23,208 bases of DNA from a virus, in IMG/VR virus record IMGVR_UViG_3300020000_000060, positions 1 to 23,208 of that record, one strand, 5' to 3'. Shown one piece after another: positions 14,761 through 20,889 of this stretch; within the stretch, counting starts at the first letter, position 1; each line of letters begins with the position of its first letter. The notes under the pieces were generated by a model, which made no database searches, had not been told where the DNA came from, and worked only from the letters and a program-made list of their open reading frames with translations. Made by a program: the position numbers and the translations under genes.

Positions 14761-14973
14761 TTATCTCTCCCCCAAAATCTTCTTATATTGTTCAGGAGTT
14801 AGTATGGAAGTTCCTGTATTATCTATTAAACTTATTCCTTTATCGGTCCTTACTATAATCGGCCCAATATTAAAAACTTTGTGGAATAACTCTGCACATT
14901 TAACAGATCGGTCCATATTCTGACCTATTCGTGGTGTAATAACTATGCTATCATTGCCTTGTATTGTTTTCAT
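14761..14973 (-). CDS. 70-residue orphan protein
   Basis: MKTIQGNDSIVITPRIGQNM, then IGPIIVRTDKGISLIDNTGT and a helical end (ILTPEQYKKILGER). It appears a small beta-rich fold. A weak ribosome-binding site (GAGA) lies about nine bases before the ATG. It is the first gene after the tail-tube terminator and has two overlapping copies of the TATTTATA element 33 and 39 bases upstream, so it probably starts a new transcript running into the 419- and 120-residue genes. No family recognised. Confidence 0.65.
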   Translation of the reverse strand: MKTIQGNDSIVITPRIGQNMDRSVKCAELFHKVFNIGPIIVRTDKGISLIDNTGTSILTPEQYKKILGER

Positions 14974-15006
14974 GTATATTCTCTATATTCCTAAAAGCTT
15001 ATACTC

Positions 15007-15020
15007 TATAAATATAAATA
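15007..15020 (-). promoter_or_regulatory. Two overlapping TATTTATA octamers (TATAAATA on +), copies 3 and 4
   Basis: On the + strand they occupy 15007-15014 and 15013-15020. They lie between the tail-tube terminator and the 70-residue gene, exactly where a new leftward promoter is needed, 33 bases before a start codon that has a ribosome-binding site. Read on the + strand, the second copy continues TATAAATACTTCATT, close to a T4 late promoter pointing the other way. Confidence 0.5.
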
Positions 15021-15040
15021 CTTCATTCCAAAATGATAAC

Positions 15041-15064
15041 AAAAAACCCCTCCGAAGAGGGGTT
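15041..15064 (-). terminator. Strong rho-independent terminator after the tail tube gene
   Basis: On the minus strand: AACCCCTC, loop TTCG, GAGGGGTT, then a T run (six T at 15046-15041, the first two paired in the stem) and GTT. The eight-base stem closed by C(UUCG)G is the extra-stable tetraloop form common in phage terminators. It begins 20 bases after the tail tube stop, so it should isolate or attenuate the abundant tube transcript. Confidence 0.9.
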
Positions 15065-15084
15065 GAAATGATGAACACAATACA

Positions 15085-15576
15085 TCAGTACTGGAGTATG
15101 GCATAATCATATGAAAGTGTAAGAGTAATTAGCAATGGTTCTCCTGTATCTGTCCAGTTGGGGGATCCACCATCAAAGGCTGTAGGGAAAGCTCCTTTTA
15201 GAGTCCATTCTTCGACTTTATCTCCTACCGGGCCTAGAACATTAATTGTAATTTCTTTTTTATAAAAATCTTGATATCCATCACGACCGGTTACAGATTC
15301 ATGAGACAAACGAAACCATTCCATTACAGTTTGTGCTCCTGATGGTACAATTGGATCATACAATTCAAGAGTAATTTGTTCCCATATAGTTTTACCTTTA
15401 TAGAACCATTGCAAATTGATATAATCAATTGTCTTACGTTCTTGGGTCCATTTTGGTCTGTCCGTTTTACGAATAAGGTATGATGGAATTCCATCAATAT
15501 ACATTATAAAACGATTGAGCGTTTTGGGTTCCCAAATCGTAAAAAACATTTCCTGGTTAGTTAGTAAATCTGCCAT
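15085..15576 (-). CDS. 19: Tail tube protein, T4 gp19-like
   Basis: 163 residues, the same length as T4 gp19. The middle KTIDYINLQWFYKGKTIWEQ (48-67), ITLELYDPIVPSGAQTVMEW (68-87), and the C-terminal WTLKGAFPTAFDGGSPNW with EPLLITLTLSYDYAILQY match the tail tube layout: a beta-barrel subunit that polymerises into stacked hexamers around the tape measure. This is one of the most abundant virion proteins. It has a good ribosome-binding site (AAGGA, eight-base spacing) and the TATTTATA element 33 bases upstream of the ATG, with a terminator immediately downstream, so it can be expressed as a single-gene unit. The sheath gene expected nearby in T4-like phages is not in this window and probably lies to the right. 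Confidence 0.9.
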   Translation of the reverse strand: MADLLTNQEMFFTIWEPKTLNRFIMYIDGIPSYLIRKTDRPKWTQERKTIDYINLQWFYKGKTIWEQITLELYDPIVPSGAQTVMEWFRLSHESVTGRDGYQDFYKKEITINVLGPVGDKVEEWTLKGAFPTAFDGGSPNWTDTGEPLLITLTLSYDYAILQY

Positions 15577-15609
15577 AAATTAAATCCTTATTGTACACTA
15601 CTCTCTGGA

Positions 15610-15617
15610 TATAAATA
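15610..15617 (-). promoter_or_regulatory. Intergenic octamer TATTTATA (TATAAATA on +), copy 5
   Basis: In the 81-base gap upstream of the tail tube gene, 33 bases before its ATG: the same spacing as upstream of the 70-residue gene. With the terminator downstream, this frames the tube gene as its own unit. Confidence 0.5.
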
Positions 15618-15657
15618 TCTATTACTTTAAGAATATGTCATAAATTATGAAGTATAA

Positions 15658-18600
15658 CTAATTCTCCTGATTTTCTGATTTCCACACTTCCAAAGTTTTT
15701 CCGGTGAGACTTTCCAGCAAATTTTCTGTTCTTCCCAATGTCTCATCTTTTATAAAATCACATCTATTATCAAGTGCCCAATCTTTTAATGCTTGTATTT
15801 GTTTAGGAGATAAAGGTTTAATCTTATCATAATTATATATTAAAGTAGAAGTATTGTCATGTTTATTGTTGATTTTTGAGACTCTGATGAACTTGAGTCT
15901 ATACATCATCAAATATACTTTCTCATTTGGTTCGAGTTTTATTGACTGTTCTTGCTGATATCTTCTTGCCCACGCCATATGTCCCATAAAAGGAACTTTT
16001 TCAAATTTTAATTCGGGGGTCATCCACCAGAATTCATCAATTTTATCTTCTTCTTTTGGATTATCCTTTTTTTTTATATCTTCTTCAGCTGGCATTTTAG
16101 GAGTTTTTCTTCCGCCGAATTTTATTCTCCATCTTTCACCCGGAATATGCAATGGATCTTTTTCAGGATTATGTCCTAGACCAAATCCTTCTTTTACTTG
16201 GGTAGATTCCATCAACGGCTTACCTTCTCCAATTTCAAATACCTTAGTAATAGATTTATGAGTTTCTTGTAAAATTTCATTCAAGTGTGTTATTTGTTTT
16301 GATAATATAGTGCTTTTTCCAGGATAATCTTCAGATTTTATTGTTCTTTTAACCACATCTAATTGACCTTTTATTTGAAAAAGATGATTGGCAATTTCTT
16401 TTGCCATAATAATAAGGCTTCTCTCTCTCTCTGGATTCTCGTCCAAAAATTTTTTAGCCCACAATGCAACTAGTTCCATCAAGCTTATTGAAACCTTCGT
16501 CAAAGCCGCATCAAATTCTTTTTCTCTTCCAACCTTATTATTTATATTTAATTCTAAAATTGTTTTTGTTATATTTATTAAATGATCAACTCCGTTTCTA
16601 CATTCACGTTTGGCTTCAATTAAATTATTTGATGCGTGTGGAGGAGATTCTCCGACAGGTTCTTCTTTATATCCAAAAAGATTTTTAAAAACATCTACTA
16701 GAGCATCAAATGGATCTTCTGGCTTCTCTGGGAGTGAAATTTCCGTCAGTGGTTCTCCTCTAAAAAGTTTAAATATATTTTCAATCGATCTTTTAGTCAA
16801 TGCAATAATCTCATTTAAATGTTCCGTCTCTCTTGAAGCATTAATAAAATTACCATGTGTATTTAAACTATCACAAATAGTTTTGATCTGATTATCCAGA
16901 TGGGTTACATGTCCCATAATGTTTTCAACGGCTTCTTTGAGTTCATTTCTTTTATCGGGATATGCATTTAAAAATTTATTTCCAATCGATTCAATAGCCA
17001 TTCTTATCCCGCCAGAACCACTATCTATAGTGTTAGAAATTTGTTCGCTCGTTTCTTTGTCACCTATAAACGTGGTTTTTAAAAACAGCTTTATTAACTC
17101 TACAATATGAAAGAACTGTTTATTACATAAATTCTGAGCTTCATCTATATCTTTAGATGAGATATAATTATTTTTTAAGTCTACACTTCCTGCCTTGTGA
17201 TCTTCCCTAATGGGTTTGTTAATATATGCCAGTCTTCTTTTTATTTCATCATCATAAAGCTTGGTATCATTAAATGCTTTCAATTCTCCTGCCTCATCAT
17301 TGTGTCTTCTGGCAATTTCCCATTTACTTGCGGCATCTGATTTTTTAGACTTCAGATCATCAAGGGTCATCATATTTATGTCATTTCCCACATAAGATGA
17401 AGTATTATTTGGATTTATATCTTTATAAGTTACCTTCTCTTCATTAATCGGTTTATTGATATATTTCAATCTCCTTTTAATCTCATCATCATACATCTTA
17501 AAATCTTCAAGGGCCGTTTTACACTTTACTTCATCATTATGTTTTCTTGCGTAATCCCAGAAACGAGCTGCCTTTTTCTTCATTGACATAAGATTACTAA
17601 GATTCATTTTGGTCAAATCTACATCGCCTTTATATATTGCTCCTGGAATACGAGGATATCTTGCGTTTATATCTCGATGAGTTACTTTCCCCTCAAACAA
17701 TCTCTTTAATACTTTAACTGCTTTGGATAATTTATATCTCCCAGCTGGAAGAGTAAGAAATTCCGCCGAAGTAGGTAATTTATATCCATACTTTATCATA
17801 TCTTCAGGATTACTTGAAAAATGATTATCTCCTTTTGAAACATCGTCTATTTGAACAAAATTGGCTTCTGGTAATGAAGCATCTTTCTGTACCGTAACAA
17901 TAAGATTTCCATCATTTATATGTGGAAATCGACTAGTTACTTGTTTGTCTTTTATATCTTGATCTTTCTGAGTCATTTCAGAGACCGCCGATTCATCAAA
18001 ATTATACATTGCCTTATGTCTTGGATTAATTATTCCCCGCATTTCTAACCATTCATTGACTTCATCAACACTTTCTTGTTCCGGTTTTAAGTTCCACCAT
18101 ACCAGATTTTTATCTCTTTCATATCTCCAATTAGTACTATTTTGACCAGAAAATAAACCCTTAAAATCTCCATGTACACGTTTTAATACAGTTCCTTTTT
18201 TAACTGGTTCTCCCCTCACTTCTCCGCTTAAAATGCCACCTATATAATCACAATCTCCGGTTCTATTTTTCTTTCCAACTTCGGCAACTGTCATTTCTTT
18301 ATCGTATATTGCTACAATAGAATCCTTCAATCTTTTTATAAGTCCTCTGGAACGAAGTATCTTAAATATAATATTTTCTATACTTAACTCTCCAACGGTA
18401 TCTAATCCATATTGACGGAAGGCATCAATGTACTTTTTTGCTTTCTTCATTTCTTCTCGGTTTCCGCTATTAATAGATGTATCAATATAAGTTTTTAATC
18501 CACTATATTTGGATTGAATACTAACTTTATCCACTTGAATATCATTCTTTACAACCGGATTTCTTATCCATTGATCCTTAACCAGAGAATAAATTCCAGT

Positions 18601-18969
18601 AACGTGTGGTTTTACTTCATTAGAATTCTGAATATTCATTTCAGCTTTATGCCCCTTTATTATTACGTTGTGTTGGTCATTCCACAAAGCACTTTCAGAT
18701 TTCATTGCTTCTTCGGCCGTATCAAGAGGAATTTGAAGTTGATTAAAATCAACAATTATATGTACATCAACATCACTTTGAGGAGACCAATTATAATTTG
18801 CTATTGATCCCATCAAATAAATGTCAATAATAGGAGCTTTAAAATTGGTATGTTCATAGAAATCATATGCCATTCTAAGAAGATTTACTCGTGATCTTGG
18901 ATCTAAGTGAGAATATTCATCCCATAATTCCGGACAAAGAGTTCTATTATAAATTCTAAATTGAGACAT
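15658..18969 (-). CDS. 1103-residue protein: N-terminal nucleotidyltransferase domain plus duplicated helical domains
   Basis: Residues ~1-230 carry a DNA-polymerase-beta-superfamily nucleotidyltransferase: IIDIYLMGSIANYNWSPQSD then VDVHIIVDF, giving the GS motif at 54-55, the catalytic DxD at D66/D68, and a possible third acid at E110 (GHKAEMNIQ). Such enzymes transfer a nucleotide to RNA, protein or a small molecule; the substrate is not evident. Residues ~235-425 are a middle region I do not recognise (WRYERDKNLVWWNLKPEQES). Two ~80-residue repeats (428-508 and 511-588) begin GKVTHRDIN / EKVTYKDIN and end YDDEIKRRLxYINKPI. Two ~135-residue helical repeats follow (609-745 and 784-922, each ending HLNEI...SI...G.PL.E). 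The C-terminus (~975-1103) is Lys/Glu-rich, then folded (EFWWMTPELKFEKVPFMGHM). The ATG at 18969 has a short AAGAG; nine bases separate it from the Zn-ribbon gene. Size and context suggest a virion-carried or assembly-linked enzyme, by inference. Confidence 0.75.
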   Translation of the reverse strand: MSQFRIYNRTLCPELWDEYSHLDPRSRVNLLRMAYDFYEHTNFKAPIIDIYLMGSIANYNWSPQSDVDVHIIVDFNQLQIPLDTAEEAMKSESALWNDQHNVIIKGHKAEMNIQNSNEVKPHVTGIYSLVKDQWIRNPVVKNDIQVDKVSIQSKYSGLKTYIDTSINSGNREEMKKAKKYIDAFRQYGLDTVGELSIENIIFKILRSRGLIKRLKDSIVAIYDKEMTVAEVGKKNRTGDCDYIGGILSGEVRGEPVKKGTVLKRVHGDFKGLFSGQNSTNWRYERDKNLVWWNLKPEQESVDEVNEWLEMRGIINPRHKAMYNFDESAVSEMTQKDQDIKDKQVTSRFPHINDGNLIVTVQKDASLPEANFVQIDDVSKGDNHFSSNPEDMIKYGYKLPTSAEFLTLPAGRYKLSKAVKVLKRLFEGKVTHRDINARYPRIPGAIYKGDVDLTKMNLSNLMSMKKKAARFWDYARKHNDEVKCKTALEDFKMYDDEIKRRLKYINKPINEEKVTYKDINPNNTSSYVGNDINMMTLDDLKSKKSDAASKWEIARRHNDEAGELKAFNDTKLYDDEIKRRLAYINKPIREDHKAGSVDLKNNYISSKDIDEAQNLCNKQFFHIVELIKLFLKTTFIGDKETSEQISNTIDSGSGGIRMAIESIGNKFLNAYPDKRNELKEAVENIMGHVTHLDNQIKTICDSLNTHGNFINASRETEHLNEIIALTKRSIENIFKLFRGEPLTEISLPEKPEDPFDALVDVFKNLFGYKEEPVGESPPHASNNLIEAKRECRNGVDHLINITKTILELNINNKVGREKEFDAALTKVSISLMELVALWAKKFLDENPERERSLIIMAKEIANHLFQIKGQLDVVKRTIKSEDYPGKSTILSKQITHLNEILQETHKSITKVFEIGEGKPLMESTQVKEGFGLGHNPEKDPLHIPGERWRIKFGGRKTPKMPAEEDIKKKDNPKEEDKIDEFWWMTPELKFEKVPFMGHMAWARRYQQEQSIKLEPNEKVYLMMYRLKFIRVSKINNKHDNTSTLIYNYDKIKPLSPKQIQALKDWALDNRCDFIKDETLGRTENLLESLTGKTLEVWKSENQEN
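16204..17145 (-). repeat. Pair of ~135-residue helical repeats inside the nucleotidyltransferase-fusion protein
   Basis: Residues ~609-745 and ~784-922. Both run EAxxxC, a helix with His and Leu/Ile/Lys, then KFL followed by a P and charged residues (KFLNAYPDKRNELKEA; KFLDENPERERSLIIMA), then H..Q...I, and close with HLNEI..T..SI..F...G.PL.E. They are diverged at DNA level and are separated by an acidic Pro-rich linker. Bounds are approximate. Confidence 0.65.
17206..17688 (-). repeat. Pair of ~80-residue tandem repeats inside the nucleotidyltransferase-fusion protein
   Basis: Residues ~428-508 and ~511-588. The shared frame is (G/E)KVT(H/Y)(R/K)DIN, then L(M/K)SxK(K/S)xAAxxWxxAR(K/R)HNDE, then YDDEIKRRL(K/A)YINKPI. 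The HNDE and YDDEIKRRL parts are identical. The copies are adjacent, which points to a tandem duplication. Confidence 0.85.
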
Positions 18970-18978
18970 ATCTCTTTT

Positions 18979-20178
18979 TCAGTCAAGATTTACCGCACTC
19001 ATTGTTCCTCCGGGTTCTTGCTTGGAATATTTCTTTTCACCACCAATCGGAAGTTTCCCATCTATGTCATCTCCAGATTTATTGTTTAAACCGCTTCTTT
19101 TATTTTTATCAATAAGATAGGCTTTAACCACGGCCCGATTAATTTGATCGTCTGTAGGAAGAGATTTGGATTCCTTCAACTGATTTAGAACTTTGGATCC
19201 AAGAGCATCAGTAATATTCTTGCTATGATTTTTATACCAATGTTTTTGGGATATCTCAATAAGATTTTTTGAAATAGGAGATTTTTGTTTATTTTCTTTT
19301 TTAATAATTTTTTCTCTTAAATTAGATTTTGTTAAAAGAGGATAAAATCTTACGGGTACATTAAGATCAAATTTTTCAAAAGGATATCCAAGTTTTATCA
19401 ATGTTGTATACCAATAATCGCCGCCAGAATTGTAGAAAGTTTTTTCAAATTCGACAGGAGTAAACGTATGTTTAATATGTTTAGGCGGCTCAATACTAAG
19501 AGGTATTTCCATTGTAATATTTCCTGTTATCGTGTCATAATCAGTATATCCAACACCGCCAGCCCCCCGTTTTATACTTATTATACGGGGTTCGGAAGAT
19601 GATTCGGGGTCTTCTAATTTAGAAGGTTTTTCAGAAGGTTTTTCCGGTTTTGCTGTATCTGTAGGTTCTGGTGAATGAGCTTGGCGAAGTACATTATTTC
19701 TCACGTTTTCAGGATCATCCAAAATTTTTTGAATTAGATATGAGTCTAAATCAGTGTTTTTATCATAATCGCCGTAAGTATTTTTAGCATTCTCCTTATA
19801 TGCCGGCATATATTTTGCTACAATTTCGATTTCTTTTGGATTTAAGTCGGCGAGTTTATGCCTCCACACTTCATTTATTCCCAATGCTTTTCTTGCCGCC
19901 TTTTTCTGATCACGAGCTTCTTCAATTCCTGGTCTTAACCATTCAACAAAAGTATCCAGTGGTTCTTCTTTTCGATCAATCAATCCCCCACATCCAGAAT
20001 GTCTCCAGGTTGTTCCCCCATCTTCAGTGTATTCATGTCTTTCATAAATTTCTTCTTTACAATGTGGGCAAATATCATAATATTCTGGTCGTGTTCCTTG
20101 TTCTACCATTTTCATGGGAGCACTTTGGAAAATTTTATCCACCGTTTCCGTAATTAGTTTTTGAAGGTCTTTATCCAT
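18979..20178 (-). CDS. 399-residue Zn-ribbon protein with a shared C-terminal domain
   Basis: It begins MDKDLQKLITETVDKIFQSA, an amphipathic helix like those of the 419- and 120-residue proteins. A zinc-ribbon-like ICPHCKEEIYERHEY...WRHSGCGG follows, with C37, C40, H60 and C63 as probable ligands. A helical part (~80-165) leads to a Pro/Glu/Ser linker (~168-198). Residues ~205-273 form a domain ending LGYPFEKF that resembles the C-terminus of the large protein upstream. The last ~120 residues are Lys/Asn-rich and polar. No catalytic motif. It is separated from the HAD gene by only 15 bases, which hold the TATTTATA element; no Shine-Dalgarno precedes the ATG. The function is unknown; a nucleic-acid- or protein-binding virion or assembly factor is possible. 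Confidence 0.7.
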   Translation of the reverse strand: MDKDLQKLITETVDKIFQSAPMKMVEQGTRPEYYDICPHCKEEIYERHEYTEDGGTTWRHSGCGGLIDRKEEPLDTFVEWLRPGIEEARDQKKAARKALGINEVWRHKLADLNPKEIEIVAKYMPAYKENAKNTYGDYDKNTDLDSYLIQKILDDPENVRNNVLRQAHSPEPTDTAKPEKPSEKPSKLEDPESSSEPRIISIKRGAGGVGYTDYDTITGNITMEIPLSIEPPKHIKHTFTPVEFEKTFYNSGGDYWYTTLIKLGYPFEKFDLNVPVRFYPLLTKSNLREKIIKKENKQKSPISKNLIEISQKHWYKNHSKNITDALGSKVLNQLKESKSLPTDDQINRAVVKAYLIDKNKRSGLNNKSGDDIDGKLPIGGEKKYSKQEPGGTMSAVNLD

Positions 20179-20185
20179 ATATGAT

Positions 20186-20193
20186 TATAAATA
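20186..20193 (-). promoter_or_regulatory. Intergenic octamer TATTTATA (TATAAATA on +), copy 6
   Basis: It fills half of the 15-base gap between the HAD and Zn-ribbon genes and ends seven bases before the Zn-ribbon ATG. If it is a -10-type promoter core, the transcript would start at or next to the ATG. Confidence 0.4.
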
Positions 20194-20772
20194 CTAGTGA
20201 TAATATCGTTTTGCTAGTTCTGAAAGGTTTAATGGTCTCGCAATATCTTCTAAATCCTCAATAGTTTTTCTATAATCACTATGATAATGGTGAATTCCAT
20301 ATCCACCGGCTTTTGTCCACCTATTAATTGTAATCCAAACATCATCAACTAAAATGCTATCCTTACTGGCATAATCAATTTTCAAATGTTTGCCAAAAAC
20401 TATAAAAACGCCAGAAGAATTCATTTCTGGGATATTTTTTCTTACCCATATACGTTTTCCCTCTTCGATCGCCTTATTACCACCTTCACCAGCAGAAGAT
20501 AGAATATTAACCCTTTCAAATAGATTATTTGAGGCATCCCATAGTTCCTTGCCACCTTCGATCCAGTCAAGATTTGCCCAAAAATCTGGAGAAGAGAGAA
20601 TTGCGTCAAGATATTGCTTCTCGGCAGCTTCTTTTCCATGTTTGGCAGCTATATCCTTCCAATTTCTTCCTTTTACGAGTTTGACAATGCCGCCGTCATA
20701 ATCCACTAAAACCCCATCCAAATCTAAAAAAATTCTATAATCTACGTTTTTCATTATATAAAAACTTGACAT
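20194..20772 (-). CDS. HAD-superfamily 5'(3')-nucleotidase-like phosphatase
   Basis: 192 residues from the ATG at 20772, chosen because AGGA lies nine bases upstream; a TTG six bases earlier is in frame but less likely. HAD motifs: I, FLDLDGVLVDYDGG (nucleophile D17 and acid/base D19); II, NILSSAGEGG (S92/S93); III, a Lys in GKHLKIDYASK; IV, SILVDDVWITI (D143/D144). The C-terminal INRWTKAGGYGIHHYHS matches the aliphatic-W-x-x-x-GG-GI ending of NT5C-type deoxynucleotidases. Such enzymes remove phosphate from (deoxy)nucleoside monophosphates and are common in large phages, where they tune nucleotide pools. All catalytic positions are present, so it should be active in the cytoplasm. A phosphatase for another substrate cannot be excluded. 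Confidence 0.8.
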   Translation of the reverse strand: MSSFYIMKNVDYRIFLDLDGVLVDYDGGIVKLVKGRNWKDIAAKHGKEAAEKQYLDAILSSPDFWANLDWIEGGKELWDASNNLFERVNILSSAGEGGNKAIEEGKRIWVRKNIPEMNSSGVFIVFGKHLKIDYASKDSILVDDVWITINRWTKAGGYGIHHYHSDYRKTIEDLEDIARPLNLSELAKRYYH

Positions 20773-20793
20773 GATCAAAAATCCTGATATAAT
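20766..20793 (+). promoter_or_regulatory. Perfect-consensus sigma70 promoter pointing rightward with no gene behind it
   Basis: TTGACA (20766-20771), a 16-base spacer, and TATAAT (20788-20793): 12 of 12 consensus bases. A direct repeat ATGATCA at 20771-20777 and 20792-20798 (21 bases, two helical turns apart) flanks the spacer and -10 and could hold a regulator. It overlaps the HAD start codon on the other strand. Rightward from ~20800 there is only a six-codon open frame and then the antisense of the large gene, so a small or antisense RNA is the likely product, if it is used. Confidence 0.5.
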
Positions 20794-20812
20794 GATCAGT
20801 ACAAGTACATAA

Positions 20813-20820
20813 TATAAATA
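20813..20820 (-). promoter_or_regulatory. Intergenic octamer TATTTATA (TATAAATA on +), copy 7
   Basis: It lies 40 bases upstream of the HAD ATG, which has a ribosome-binding site. To the right on + is a purine-rich run (~20821-20858) that reads as a pyrimidine-rich leader on the coding strand. Confidence 0.4.
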
Positions 20821-20861
20821 ATAAAGAAAATAAGAAGAAGAGAGAAATAAAGAAGATCCTG

Positions 20862-20886
20862 GTACTATAAATAACTACTATAGTAC
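20862..20886. repeat. Inverted repeat GTACTATA / TATAGTAC between the large gene and the HAD gene
   Basis: Eight-base perfect arms around a nine-base loop, starting a few bases after the stop of the large gene. The loop and left arm contain copy 8 of TATAAATA (20866-20873 on +). There is no T run on either side, so it is a poor intrinsic terminator; it may be an mRNA 3'-end or processing hairpin or a protein-binding site. Confidence 0.5.
20866..20873 (-). promoter_or_regulatory. Intergenic octamer TATTTATA (TATAAATA on +), copy 8
   Basis: It is embedded in the left arm and loop of the 20862-20886 inverted repeat, 93 bases upstream of the HAD ATG. It is the second copy in this gap. Confidence 0.35.
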
Positions 20887-20889
20887 AAA

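Noticed and set aside
20773-20778. TTG start for the HAD gene
   Set aside because: The ATG at 20772 has AGGA at nine-base spacing, and the extension adds only two residues.
20862-20886. Inverted repeat as an intrinsic terminator of the large gene
   Set aside because: The stem is AT-rich and has no T run on either side.
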